NCBI RefSeq assembly: GCF_004137355.1 | Contig: NZ_SDVB01000170.1 | Location: forward strand, 248,001 to 312,000 | Source of the DNA: Ciceribacter ferrooxidans | GTDB taxonomy: Bacteria > Pseudomonadota > Alphaproteobacteria > Rhizobiales > Rhizobiaceae | Direction: 5' to 3' | DNA: 64,000 bases | Shown: positions 36,905 to 45,841 of the stretch, piece by piece | Layout: every line of letters starts with the position of its first letter | Position numbering within the stretch: position 1 is the first letter of the stretch | Program-made: the position numbers and the translations under genes | Notes under the pieces: generated by a model | Databases searched by the model: none | Told to the model about the DNA's origin: nothing | Seen by the model: only the letters and a program-made list of their open reading frames with translations

Positions 36905-38338
36905 ATGCCTGCGGAGAAAAGCCGCTTCGTCGTGTCCGCCGATTGGGTGGAAAAACAGCTCGGCGCCCCCGAATTCAAGATCGTCGATGCGTCCTGGTAC
37001 CTGCCCGCACAGGGCCGCAACGGTGCTGCCGAATACGCGGCCGGGCACATTCCCGGCGCCGTCTTCTTCGACCAGGACGTCATCGCCGACCTGACGACCG
37101 GATTGCCGCACTCGCTTCCCTCCCCGGAACTCTTTGCCGAGGAGGTCGGCAAGCTCGGCATTTCGGCGACCGATACGATCGTCGTCTATGACGGCCCCGG
37201 CATTTTCTCCGCGCCGCGCGTCTGGTGGATGTTCCGCGTCATGGGTGCCCGCAACGTTTACGTGCTCGACGGCGGCCTCGACGGCTGGAAGGCGGAAGGC
37301 CGGCCGCTCGAGACGGACCTGCCCGAACCCGCGCCGGCCAACTTCGTCACCAACTTCCAACGCGATCGCCTGACCTCGTTCGAGGAAATGCAGGAGATCG
37401 CCGACAACGGCTCGCGTCAGATCGCCGATGCCCGACCGGCCGGTCGCTTCACCGGCGACGAGCCCGAACCGCGCGAGGGGATGCGTTCGGGGCACATGCC
37501 CGGCGCCCGCAGCGTACCGGCGCTTTCGCTCTCCGAAGGCGGACACCTGAAGGACCTCGCCAAGCTGCGCTCGATTTTTTCCGATGCCGGGATCGACCTC
37601 ACAAAGCCGGTCGTAACAAGCTGCGGCTCCGGGGTAACGGCGGCGGTGATAACGCTCGCGCTCGAGTCTCTCGGCCATCGCGACAACACGCTTTATGACG
37701 GTTCCTGGTCGGAATGGGGTGGCCGCGGCGAAACGCCGGTCACCACCGGCCCCGCCGGACCCGTTGCGCCGAGGGCGCACGGTCCACTTCGCGCCCACGT
37801 TACACGCCTCGAAATGACCGCGCCGCCGAAGACGAGCCTGCCCGTGCCGGTCAATATCCAGACGGCGATCATGCGGGCGGTCGAGATTCCGCTGCCCTTC
37901 TACCGCTTCCTGCAGCGCCAGGTCGGCGGGCGCTGGCACTGGCACGCACGACTGCGGATGAACGACGCGGAGCTGCGCGCGATCGTCCACGACCCGAAGG
38001 TCAGCATCAACGTTCTCTATGTCAACGGAGCGCCTGCCGGCTTCTTCGAACTGGCACAGAAGAACGATGACGTCGTGGAGCTGTCCTACTTCGGCCTGAT
38101 GGAGCACGTGCTCGGCATGGGCCTCGGCAAATGGTTCCTGCTGCAGGCGCTCTATCTCGCCTGGCAGAACGATCCGAAGAAGGTGACGGTCACAACGAAC
38201 ACGCTCGACCATCCGCGCGCGCTGCAACTCTACCAGCGCTTCGGCTTTTCGCCGGTCGAGACCTTCGACGCGCTGGTCGAGCCGCTCACCGAGGAAGAGC
38301 TGCTTCAGATGATCCGCCGGGACGCGGCCTCCCGGTGA
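36905..38338 (+). CDS. sseA: 3-mercaptopyruvate sulfurtransferase fused to a GNAT acetyltransferase
   Basis: A 477-residue two-part protein. Residues 1-282 are a normal SseA: two rhodanese domains, with the active cysteine (about C240) in the mercaptopyruvate-type loop CGSGVTAAV. A 21-residue Pro/Ala/Arg-rich linker (about 283-303) leads to residues 304-477, a GNAT-type domain (RFLQRQVGGRWHWHARLRM, then HVLGMGLGKWFLLQAL with the acetyl-CoA loop, and NTLDHPRALQLYQRFGF). An ATG at 37814 lies exactly at the junction and could be the start of a once separate gene. SseA moves sulfur from 3-mercaptopyruvate to acceptors, which fits the cysteine operon upstream. Confidence 0.9.
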   Translation: MPAEKSRFVVSADWVEKQLGAPEFKIVDASWYLPAQGRNGAAEYAAGHIPGAVFFDQDVIADLTTGLPHSLPSPELFAEEVGKLGISATDTIVVYDGPGIFSAPRVWWMFRVMGARNVYVLDGGLDGWKAEGRPLETDLPEPAPANFVTNFQRDRLTSFEEMQEIADNGSRQIADARPAGRFTGDEPEPREGMRSGHMPGARSVPALSLSEGGHLKDLAKLRSIFSDAGIDLTKPVVTSCGSGVTAAVITLALESLGHRDNTLYDGSWSEWGGRGETPVTTGPAGPVAPRAHGPLRAHVTRLEMTAPPKTSLPVPVNIQTAIMRAVEIPLPFYRFLQRQVGGRWHWHARLRMNDAELRAIVHDPKVSINVLYVNGAPAGFFELAQKNDDVVELSYFGLMEHVLGMGLGKWFLLQALYLAWQNDPKKVTVTTNTLDHPRALQLYQRFGFSPVETFDALVEPLTEEELLQMIRRDAASR

Positions 38339-38354
38339 GGCCGCGCGGCGTCCG

Positions 38355-39185
38355 TCATTCCGCCTTGTTCAGCAGGTAGTCGGCAATCAGCGTCATGTGC
38401 ATCTGCGCGAGCTCGTAGCAATAGGTGAGCTCGCGTTCACCCGGATGCCAGAAGGCGTTCGGCTGGCCGCAGGCCTTGGCCGTGACGCGGATTCCGTCCT
38501 TCAGGTTATAACTCTCGGCGAACACGTCCCGCACGACCTCGAGCAGTCCCGCCGACTGGATCATCGAGGCGTAGGCCGCGAGCTCCTCGTCGGCGACCTT
38601 TTCGTAGGTCACCTTCATGTCGGCCTTCTTTCCGTCGGCCCGATTGTACGGTGCAAGCAGGCTCATCCAGCTTTGTGCGGTCTGCGCGTATTCGACCGCG
38701 CATTCCTCACGCCGCTCCTGAGGGAAGTCGATCGAGTCGGCAAACTGCTTGAAGCCCTCGGCGTCGTTGCCGACCATCATGCAAACCATCTGGTAGGCGC
38801 GCTGCTCGTCGAGCCCGTGACTGTCCCAGAAAGCGAGCTCGTCACCGTTCTCGGCGCTCTTGTCGCTCGCGAGGAACCAGCCATCGGCCGAATCGGTGAT
38901 CGCCTGGTCGAGCGTCTCGTCATGGGCCTCGAGAAGCAGGATGGACGACAATGCGTCGACGGCATCCTCCTCACGGCCGAGTACCGGCACGCCGAGTTCG
39001 GAAACCAACATGTGACCGGCTTCGTGGAAAAGAACGAAGATCGCGTTGCCGGTGACGAAATTGATCGCCTCGGTCATTTGCTCGTCGTTGAGCTTCCCGA
39101 GATCGAGCACCTCTTCCGACCGCGCGGCATGAGGCGTCGCGAACGCGACGCAGGCGAGCGCCGCATACATCAGTTTTCTGAGCAT
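38355..39185 (-). CDS. DUF4344-family putative metallopeptidase, secreted
   Basis: A 276-residue protein with a signal peptide (MYAALACVAFATPHAARS) and a zinc-protease motif HEAGH in FVLFHEAGHMLVSELGVPVLG (about residue 55). A second conserved block GREEDAVDALSS follows. This is the DUF4344 arrangement. Peptidase activity is inferred from the motif only. The ATG at 39185 has GGGGGAA upstream; the longer frame beginning 67 codons earlier overlaps the DUF1203 gene start and is rejected. It converges on the sulfurtransferase fusion. Confidence 0.85.
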   Translation of the reverse strand: MLRKLMYAALACVAFATPHAARSEEVLDLGKLNDEQMTEAINFVTGNAIFVLFHEAGHMLVSELGVPVLGREEDAVDALSSILLLEAHDETLDQAITDSADGWFLASDKSAENGDELAFWDSHGLDEQRAYQMVCMMVGNDAEGFKQFADSIDFPQERREECAVEYAQTAQSWMSLLAPYNRADGKKADMKVTYEKVADEELAAYASMIQSAGLLEVVRDVFAESYNLKDGIRVTAKACGQPNAFWHPGERELTYCYELAQMHMTLIADYLLNKAE

Positions 39186-39351
39186 AATTCCCCCGAATTC
39201 TACAGCCCGTCTACTTTGCATAATGCATCCGGGCACGGGGCGGCAATCTGCGGAAACAACCAAATTTGGGCCGAATTTTCCGCAATCCGGCAGGAAACGG
39301 GTGGTTCGGGAACGTCCTAGGCGGAAAATGGTGCGATCGAAAGGAGACACC

Positions 39352-39822
39352 ATGTCCATGATCCGATTTTCCGCCCTACCGTCCACCGTCGCAGCCGGAT
39401 ATCGTGAGGGAGAAGCCGACGCCTATGGCCTCACCCCGGAACGACGCATTTCCGATGGTGGCGGCGTTCCCTGCCGTCACTGTCTGCGCCTGGTCGGCGC
39501 CGGCGAGCCTTACCTCACTCTCGCGCACCGCCCCTTCCCCGCACCCCAGCCGTATGCGGAAACCGGGCCGATCTTCCTGCATTCGGAGGCCTGCGAACGT
39601 CATGAAGGCGGAGATGCGCTGCCGCCGATCCTGCGGCACCCGAGCTACATCCTGCGCGGCTACGGCGACAACGACCGGATCGTCTACGGCCCCGGCGCCG
39701 TCGTCCCGCGCGAGGAGATCAGGCAGTATGCCGCCGAGCTTCTCGAACGGAGCGAGATCGCCTACGTGCATGTCCGGTCGGCGACCAACAACTGTTACCA
39801 GTGCCGTATCGACCGGGTGTGA
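39352..39822 (+). CDS. DUF1203 domain protein
   Basis: A 156-residue protein of the DUF1203 family. The conserved parts are PCRHCLRLVGAGEPYLTLAHRPF, GPIFLHSEACERHE and the C-terminal VRSATNNCYQCRIDRV. The histidines and cysteines in these blocks could bind metal, but no function is known. AAGGAG lies directly before the ATG at 39352, which sets the start. It is divergent from the DUF4344 gene with 166 bases between. Confidence 0.88.
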   Translation: MSMIRFSALPSTVAAGYREGEADAYGLTPERRISDGGGVPCRHCLRLVGAGEPYLTLAHRPFPAPQPYAETGPIFLHSEACERHEGGDALPPILRHPSYILRGYGDNDRIVYGPGAVVPREEIRQYAAELLERSEIAYVHVRSATNNCYQCRIDRV

Positions 39823-39833
39823 GTAAAACGCGA

Positions 39834-39860
39834 ACGACCGGCCAGAGACTGGCCGGTCGT
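39834..39860. terminator. Hairpin between DUF1203 and ald
   Basis: A perfect 12-base stem ACGACCGGCCAG / CTGGCCGGTCGT with an AGA loop between convergent genes. On the minus strand it is followed by TCGCGTTTTA, so it more likely serves ald. The T run is poor. Confidence 0.65.
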
Positions 39861-39927
39861 AAAATGCGCAGCGACGTTCCGTTGTTCTTACGTGACGGAA
39901 TGCGCGTTGCGGACGCGTCGGTTTACG

Positions 39928-41046
39928 TTACGCGACGTTCAGCACCATCTCCGGCGCGTGCATCTCGTAGCCGAGCGCATCCGCGACCGGCCGGTTGGTG
40001 ATGCGGCCGCGATGTACGTTGAGGCCATTGCGCAGGTGACGGTCTTCGGCGAGGGCCCGCAGGCCGCGATCGGCGAGCGCAAGACCGTGCATGAGCGTGG
40101 CGTTGTTCAGGGCCTCGGTGGACGTGACCGGAACAGCGCCGGGCATGTTGGCGACGCAATAGTGGACGACGCCATCGACTTCGTAGGTCGGGTGCGAATG
40201 CGTCGTTGCGTGCGAGGTCTCGAAGCAGCCGCCCTGGTCGATGGCAACGTCGACGATGACCGCCCCCTTCTTCATGCCCGAAAGCATTTCGCGGGTGACG
40301 AGCTTCGGCGCAGCGGCACCCGGGATCAGCACGGCGCCGATCACAAGGTCGGCGGCGAAGACGGCCTGTTCGAGGCTGTCGATCGTCGAGTAGAGCGTGC
40401 GGACACGACCAGCGAAGATGTCGTCGAGTTGGCGCAGACGCGGCAACGAGCGGTCGATGATGGTGACTTCGGCGCCGAGGCCAGCCGCCATACGGGCAGA
40501 ATGCAGACCGACGACGCCGCCGCCGATGACGGTGACCTTGCCCGGAAGTACGCCGGGAACGCCGCCGAGCAGCACGCCGCGGCCGCCATGGGCCTTCTGC
40601 AGTGCCGTGGCGCCGGCCTGGATCGCCAGGCGACCGGCGACTTCCGACATCGGAGCGAGCAGCGGCAGGCCGCCGCGCTCGTCGGTCACGGTTTCGTAGG
40701 CGACGGCGGTAACGCCGGATTCGAGCAGACCCTTCGTCTGTTCCGGATCGGGAGCGAGGTGAAGGTAGGTGTAGAGGATCTGGCCTTCACGCAACTGCAC
40801 CCATTCCGACGGCTGCGGTTCCTTGACCTTCACGACCATGTCGGCACGGGAGAAGATGTCCTTGGCCGAACCGACGATCTCGGCACCGGCCGCGATATAG
40901 GCATTGTCGTCGGCGCCGATACCGCCGCCAGCGCCCGTCTCGATCAGTACCTTGTGGCCATGCGCCACGTATTCGCGCACGGCACCGGGCGTCAGCCCGA
41001 CCCGGTACTCGTGATTCTTGATTTCCTTGGGGCAACCTACGAGCAT
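39928..41046 (-). CDS. ald: Alanine dehydrogenase
   Basis: A 372-residue NAD-dependent enzyme that interconverts L-alanine with pyruvate and ammonia. Diagnostic parts: [20 protein letters not shown], the catalytic YTYLHLAPD region, [24 protein letters not shown], and the Rossmann stretch [25 protein letters not shown] start it at the ATG at 41046, where homology begins; the 28 codons before are promoter DNA. It is divergent from an Lrp/AsnC regulator. In rhizobia, alanine dehydrogenase is under such a regulator (AldR) and matters for carbon/nitrogen balance in nodules. Confidence 0.95.
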   Translation of the reverse strand: MLVGCPKEIKNHEYRVGLTPGAVREYVAHGHKVLIETGAGGGIGADDNAYIAAGAEIVGSAKDIFSRADMVVKVKEPQPSEWVQLREGQILYTYLHLAPDPEQTKGLLESGVTAVAYETVTDERGGLPLLAPMSEVAGRLAIQAGATALQKAHGGRGVLLGGVPGVLPGKVTVIGGGVVGLHSARMAAGLGAEVTIIDRSLPRLRQLDDIFAGRVRTLYSTIDSLEQAVFAADLVIGAVLIPGAAAPKLVTREMLSGMKKGAVIVDVAIDQGGCFETSHATTHSHPTYEVDGVVHYCVANMPGAVPVTSTEALNNATLMHGLALADRGLRALAEDRHLRNGLNVHRGRITNRPVADALGYEMHAPEMVLNVA

Positions 41047-41143
41047 TTTCGTTCCTCTCTTGCCGGCGTTTTCGCCTCGGGTGATTTGACCCCAAATTTG
41101 AAACACCGACGGCGCAAAATGTCCTTGCAAATTTCAATTTTGA

Positions 41144-41172
41144 CCAGCATTAATTTCGCGCATTATTGCTGG
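41144..41172. promoter_or_regulatory. Long dyad in the ald / Lrp-type regulator promoter
   Basis: Arms CCAGCATTAAT and ATTATTGCTGG match at 10 of 11 positions around a seven-base spacer. The dyad lies 29 bases before the regulator start and 97 bases before the ald start in the shared 155-base region. It is a good candidate operator for the Lrp/AsnC protein encoded next to it. Confidence 0.6.
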
Positions 41173-41201
41173 AATAGAGGAATATTTCGAAGGATGTTCG
41201 A

Positions 41202-41663
41202 ATGCACGAGCTAGACGCGATTGATCTTGCGATTTTGAAAGCGCTTCAGCAAAACGGCCGCATGACGAATGCCGAGCTCGCCGAAAAGGTCGGGCTGAGT
41301 GCCTCCGCCTGTTCGCGGCGCCACGACATCCTCGAGCGATCGGGTGTGATCAGCGGCTATCACGCGCGGCTGTCGAACAAAGTACTCGAATATAAGATGA
41401 TCGCAATCGTGCACATCTCGCTTTCGGGTCAGTTCGCGAAAACACTCTCCGATTTCGAGGCTGCGGTAAAGCGATGCCCGAACGTCCTCGTCTGCTATCT
41501 CATGTCCGGTGAATACGACTATATCCTCCGGGTCGCGGCGAAGGATCTGGAGGACTACGAGCGCATCCACCGCGACTGGCTGTCGGCCCTGCCTCATGTG
41601 GTCAAGATCAACTCCAGCTTTGCGCTCCGCGAGATCATCGACCGGCCGAACGTCGGCCTTTGA
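41202..41663 (+). CDS. Lrp/AsnC-family transcriptional regulator (AldR-like)
   Basis: A 153-residue regulator with an N-terminal winged helix-turn-helix (DAIDLAILKALQQNGRMTNAELAEKVGLSASACSRR) and a C-terminal RAM ligand-binding domain (CPNVLVCYLMSGEYDYILRV). Such proteins form octamers and answer to amino acids. The divergent position next to ald suggests that it senses alanine and activates ald, like AldR. This is inference from context. Confidence 0.9.
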   Translation: MHELDAIDLAILKALQQNGRMTNAELAEKVGLSASACSRRHDILERSGVISGYHARLSNKVLEYKMIAIVHISLSGQFAKTLSDFEAAVKRCPNVLVCYLMSGEYDYILRVAAKDLEDYERIHRDWLSALPHVVKINSSFALREIIDRPNVGL

Positions 41664-41719
41664 CGCATATAACGACAATTTTAGCGGCAAGATTCAACGA
41701 CCGGCAAAGAACTCCTCCT

Positions 41720-41746
41720 AAGGTTGCGCGTCCAGGACAACCTTTT
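41720..41746 (+). terminator. Weak hairpin after the Lrp-type gene
   Basis: A seven-base stem AAGGTTG / CAACCTT with an 11-base loop and two following T. It lies 57 bases after the regulator stop and just before the PilZ ribosome site, so it could end the first transcript or form part of the PilZ leader. Confidence 0.4.
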
Positions 41747-41756
41747 CGGGGGAAAC

Positions 41757-42095
41757 ATGACGAAATCCAATCTGAACATGGAGACGCGCCGGGCATCGCG
41801 GCAACGCTGCCGGGTCGACAGCAAGGTGAAGTATCTGCAGCAGGAGGCCAATGCGCGGATGGTCGACGTCTCGCGCACGGGGCTCGCGCTCGAACTCGCC
41901 ACACCGCTCCATGCCGCTACGGGCAGTATCGTACAGATCCAGAACGATCACCTGGGGCTGATCGAAGCCACGGTGCGCTGGCGCAAGGCGAGTCGTCTCG
42001 GCGTCGAAGTGATCAACACGAGCAACACGCTCGCACAGATGTCGGCCTACTTCCGGCATTTCCACAAGGAAGTCCGCCCGGTTCTGACCCGCTGA
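41757..42095 (+). CDS. PilZ-domain protein
   Basis: A 112-residue protein that is essentially one PilZ domain. It has the N-terminal RRASRQRCRV (the RxxxR c-di-GMP motif) and the DVSRTGLAL strand that stands in for (D/N)xSxxG. Both motifs are intact, so binding of c-di-GMP is likely. The ATG at 41757 has GGGGGAAA directly upstream. The target is unknown. A second small PilZ protein is at 51605-51850 and a GGDEF protein at 44345-45610. Confidence 0.85.
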   Translation: MTKSNLNMETRRASRQRCRVDSKVKYLQQEANARMVDVSRTGLALELATPLHAATGSIVQIQNDHLGLIEATVRWRKASRLGVEVINTSNTLAQMSAYFRHFHKEVRPVLTR

Positions 42096-42108
42096 TCGGC
42101 CGGGAAAG

Positions 42109-42178
42109 GCATACAGTGGCGCATCCCGCCGGTGAAGGATCATGTTCGCCGGGTTCGGCGAAACTGCGCCCTGTATGC
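42109..42178. repeat. Structured palindromic element
   Basis: GCATACAG-T-GGCGCA (42109-42123) pairs with TGCGCC-CTGTATGC (42165-42178): 14 base pairs and one bulged base. Inside is a second hairpin TTCGCCG / CGGCGAA with a GGTT loop (42145-42162). This looks like the nested palindromes of intergenic repeat families of rhizobia (RIME/REP-like). No second copy is visible in this window, so the repeat status is unproven. Confidence 0.5.
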
Positions 42179-42331
42179 TGCGCCATCTGCATGCCGGTGA
42201 AGAGTGACGCCGGCGGCTACCCACAAGCCAGGGGTACAACCGACACATGCCTGTCATTTTCCGGATGCACTTGTCCCTAAACGGCTCTAGTCTTGCCCGT
42301 CGCGAAGACAGCCTCCGGAGGAAGACCCCAC

Positions 42332-44317
42332 ATGTCCCTGTCTGATCTGCATCCCATTTCCCGACGCAGCCTTCTCGGAGGCTTCGCAGCAACCACAGCC
42401 CTCATCGTGCTCCATCCCTTCGCAGCCCGGGCGAACGGCAACCAGGCGCATCTGCGGCTCATGGAAACGACGGACATCCACGTCAACGTGATGCCCTACG
42501 ACTACTACGCCGACAAGCCGAACGACACGATGGGGCTTGCCCGTACCGCCTCGATCATCGATTCCATCCGTGCCGAAGCCGGGAACTCGATGCTGATCGA
42601 CAACGGAGACCTGCTGCAAGGCAATCCGATGGGCGATTACATGGCCTATGAAAAAGGCATGAAGGCCGGCGACCTGCATCCGGTCGTCAAGGCGATGAAC
42701 ACCCTCGGCTACGATTGCGGCACGCTCGGCAACCACGAGTTCAACTACGGCCTCGACTTCATGTTCAACACGCTGGGGGGCGCGAACTTTCCGATCGTGT
42801 GCGCCAATCTCACGAAGGGCATGCTGGCGGACGATCCCAGGAAGGACGAACTCCATTTCAAGCCGTACACCATCCTCGACCGCAAGATCCGTGATGGCGC
42901 CGGCAACGAGAACCCGATCCGCATCGGCTTCATCGGCTTCGTTCCGCCGCAGATCATGGTGTGGGATGCCAAGAATCTCGAAGGCCGGGCACAGACCCGC
43001 GACATCGTCGAGGCGGCGCGCGCCTGGGTTCCGGTAATGAAGGAGGAAGGTGCCGATCTCATCGTCGCACTTTCCCATTCGGGCATCGACGGGCACGGCC
43101 AGAGCGAGCGCATGGAAAACGCCTCACTCTATCTCGCCGGCGTCGAGGGCATCGACGCGGTCTTCACCGGCCACCAGCATCTGGTCTTCCCCGGTCCGAA
43201 GACCTGGGATGACGTACCCGGTGCAGACCCGGTCAAGGGGACGCTGCTCGGCAAGCCGGCAGTGATGGGAGGATTCTGGGGCTCCCACCTCGGCCTCATC
43301 GACCTCCTGCTGGAGAAGGACGGCGCAAGCTGGAAGATCGTCGACTTCACCTGCGAGGCGCGGCCGATTTATCACCGCGACGACAACCGCAAGATCGTCG
43401 CCGACGTATCCGACAAACCGGAGATCGTGGCCGCCGTCACCGCCGAGCACGAGGCCACGCTGCAATATGTCCGCACGCCGGTCGGCAAGACCTCGGCGCC
43501 GCTCTACTCCTATTTTGCGCTGGTCGCGGACGACCCGTCGGTGCAGATCGTCTCGAATGCGCAGACCTGGTACATCCGGGAAATGCTGAAGGATTCCGAA
43601 TACAAGGACTACCCGGTCCTCTCGGCGGCGGCCCCCTTCAAGGCCGGCGGGCGTGGTGGGTCGGACTACTATACCGACGTCGCCGCCGGTGATATCGCGA
43701 TCAAGAACGTCGCCGACCTCTATCTCTACCCGAACACGGTGCAGGCAGTGCTGGTAACCGGCGAACAGGTCAAGAACTGGCTCGAAATGTCGGCCGGGAT
43801 GTTCAACCAGGTGACGCCCGGCGCGAAGGACGCGCCGCTCCTCAATGCGCACTTCCCGTCCTACAATTTCGACGTGATCGACGGTGTCACCTACCAGATC
43901 GACCTCGCCCAGCCGCCGAAATACGACGGCGACGGCAAGGTCATCAATCCGGACGCGAACCGGATCGTCAACCTGCAGTTCGGCGGACAGCCGATCGATC
44001 CCGGCCGCAAGTTCGTGGTGGCGACCAACAACTATCGCGCCGGCGGCGGCGGCAAGTTCCCCGAGATCGCGGCAGACAAGGTGATCTTCGTCGCGCCGGA
44101 CACCAACCGCGACGTCATCGTCCGCTACATCGTCGACCAGGGCGAGATCAATCCGTCGGCCGACGACAACTGGTCCTTCGCTCCAAACCAGGGGGCCACG
44201 GCGATCTTCGAGACAGGGCCGAAGGGTCGGCAATACGCCAAGGACGTCAGGGGCGCGAAGATCGAGGACGCCGGCGACGGAGAGGAAGGGTTCGCAAGGT
44301 TCCGGCTGATCCTCTGA
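42332..44317 (+). CDS. cpdB: 2',3'-cyclic-nucleotide 2'-phosphodiesterase / 3'-nucleotidase, Tat-exported
   Basis: A 661-residue periplasmic enzyme that breaks down 2',3'-cyclic nucleotides and 3'-nucleotides. The signal is of the twin-arginine type: SRRSLLGGFAATTALIVL, followed by an ARANG cleavage region. The metallophosphoesterase motifs are in order: TTDIHVNV, NGDLLQGNPMGDY, GNHEFNYG, SHSGIDGHGQ and GHQHLVFPG. The C-terminal nucleotidase domain follows (RAGGGGKFPEI). GGAGGAA precedes the ATG at 42332. It stands alone and converges on the GGDEF gene. Confidence 0.94.
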   Translation: MSLSDLHPISRRSLLGGFAATTALIVLHPFAARANGNQAHLRLMETTDIHVNVMPYDYYADKPNDTMGLARTASIIDSIRAEAGNSMLIDNGDLLQGNPMGDYMAYEKGMKAGDLHPVVKAMNTLGYDCGTLGNHEFNYGLDFMFNTLGGANFPIVCANLTKGMLADDPRKDELHFKPYTILDRKIRDGAGNENPIRIGFIGFVPPQIMVWDAKNLEGRAQTRDIVEAARAWVPVMKEEGADLIVALSHSGIDGHGQSERMENASLYLAGVEGIDAVFTGHQHLVFPGPKTWDDVPGADPVKGTLLGKPAVMGGFWGSHLGLIDLLLEKDGASWKIVDFTCEARPIYHRDDNRKIVADVSDKPEIVAAVTAEHEATLQYVRTPVGKTSAPLYSYFALVADDPSVQIVSNAQTWYIREMLKDSEYKDYPVLSAAAPFKAGGRGGSDYYTDVAAGDIAIKNVADLYLYPNTVQAVLVTGEQVKNWLEMSAGMFNQVTPGAKDAPLLNAHFPSYNFDVIDGVTYQIDLAQPPKYDGDGKVINPDANRIVNLQFGGQPIDPGRKFVVATNNYRAGGGGKFPEIAADKVIFVAPDTNRDVIVRYIVDQGEINPSADDNWSFAPNQGATAIFETGPKGRQYAKDVRGAKIEDAGDGEEGFARFRLIL

Positions 44318-44344
44318 AGCTCGGGCACGAGACCGGCGGCGGCC

Positions 44345-45610
44345 TCAGATGCCGCTGTCCGGCCTTCCTTCCGTGCGGTTGCGGCCGGCATTCTTCGCCC
44401 GGTAGAGGCGGTTGTCGGCGGCGGCGAGCAGACTGGTGAAGTTCGCACCATCCTCCGGTGCCGTCGCGACGCCGATGCTGACGGTGATGGGCTCGCCGCC
44501 GTGGTCGCGGATGCCTGCGGCGATCTCCTGTCGCATGCGCTCCGAGATCAGCAGCGCGTCGGCGTGATTGGCCTCCGGCAGAACGACGACGAATTCCTCG
44601 CCGCCGTAGCGAAACAGCAGGTCACCGGTGCGGGTGCCGCGATGTAGCTCGTCGGCCACCTCGCGGAGCACGCTGTCCCCGTGGAGATGGCCGAAGCGGT
44701 CGTTCACCGCCTTGAAGTGGTCGACGTCGACGATCACGACGCTTAGCGCCTTGCGGCGCTCGGTCGATTCCCGCAGCAGGCGTGGTGCCTCGATCTCCAT
44801 GCGCCCGCGGTCGAAGGCGCCAGTGAGCACATCGCGCCCGGTTCGCGCCAGCAGGTCCTCGTAGCGCTCGCGAAAGGTCAGGTCGGTGAAGATGTCCCGA
44901 ATCGGACGGCGCGCCAGCACCATGCCCGGATCACGAAAGAATGCTTGATATAGCGCGAACATCGCCGAATAGAGGAGCGCCGCCACCATCTTGGCTTTCC
45001 AGCCACCCCAGAACACGGCCGCCGGTGCATCGTAAAGATAGGCGAGCAGGCCGTAGAAGCCGACTTGGTCGAAGGTAAGCACGAGCACGCTGCTTGCAGC
45101 GACCCTGCCGATCGTCGGACCGGGGAACAGCCGGCCGATCCGCTCGTAGAGCAGGATGATTGCAAGCGAGTCGATGTAGAGAAGAGCCGTTCCCCAAAGC
45201 ATCAGCAGGCCCATCTCGCGGAGGAAGGCCACGTCCGCCGTCTGTCCGGGCGTCAGCGAAACCGTGTGGTGGAGCAGCAGCAACTGGGCGATGATCAGCG
45301 TTACCGCGTTGCCGATGAACAGGCCGTAGATCGGCTGGCGAACGGTTGCCGCATCCTCCTTGATGTAGAGCATCAGGATCATCACCAGCTTGCCTGCGAA
45401 GAAGATCGACGAGCCCGGCGAGACGATACCGATCGGCAGATCGACGTAAAAGACGGCGGCCAGGTACGTTTCGACAAAGTGCATGACGCCCAGCGCGGTC
45501 AGGAAGACGCCGAGTCCGATGCGGTGACGAAAGTGAAGGAGAGTGGTCAGCAGGGTGAAGTACAACACCGCCTCAACCACGAAGAGCGCAAAATTCGTGC
45601 TCTGATTCAT
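44345..45610 (-). CDS. Membrane-bound GGDEF protein (predicted diguanylate cyclase)
   Basis: A 421-residue protein. Residues 1-230 hold about seven or eight hydrophobic helices (for example FALFVVEAVLYFTLLTTLLHF and ILLLYERIGRLFPG between helices). Residues 255-415 form a GGDEF domain with an intact active site, FRYGGEEFVVVLP. The substrate-binding VVIVDVDHFKAVNDRFGHLHGD is present and I see no obvious RxxD inhibitory site before the motif. It should make c-di-GMP. I start at 45610, the ATG just before the first helix. The signal sensed by the membrane part is unknown. Confidence 0.9.
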   Translation of the reverse strand: MNQSTNFALFVVEAVLYFTLLTTLLHFRHRIGLGVFLTALGVMHFVETYLAAVFYVDLPIGIVSPGSSIFFAGKLVMILMLYIKEDAATVRQPIYGLFIGNAVTLIIAQLLLLHHTVSLTPGQTADVAFLREMGLLMLWGTALLYIDSLAIILLYERIGRLFPGPTIGRVAASSVLVLTFDQVGFYGLLAYLYDAPAAVFWGGWKAKMVAALLYSAMFALYQAFFRDPGMVLARRPIRDIFTDLTFRERYEDLLARTGRDVLTGAFDRGRMEIEAPRLLRESTERRKALSVVIVDVDHFKAVNDRFGHLHGDSVLREVADELHRGTRTGDLLFRYGGEEFVVVLPEANHADALLISERMRQEIAAGIRDHGGEPITVSIGVATAPEDGANFTSLLAAADNRLYRAKNAGRNRTEGRPDSGI

Positions 45611-45841
45611 CCCCGTTTTGCCCCCTTGTCCCGACGCCTTCAGCCGAGCCGCGCGGCTGCCATGCAGCACCGCTCCGGCGAATGCACCGCGAGTCGCTAT
45701 ACCCTAGCGTACTTCTGGATTTGAAGATCGTCTCGGCGCAAGCCGCAAAACGTCAAGAACGTCCGAATCCCTCGACTGTTTTGCAACAAAACCGTCGCTG
45801 CGTTCAAAGCGGGAAAAGGCCGTGGGATCGAATGCCGGCCG

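Noticed and set aside
35939-38227. Open frame of 762 codons opposite alaX and the sulfurtransferase gene
   Set aside because: Antisense shadow over three well-supported genes.
42240-42290. Pho box before cpdB
   Set aside because: One half-site CTGTCAT is present, but no second half at 11-base spacing.
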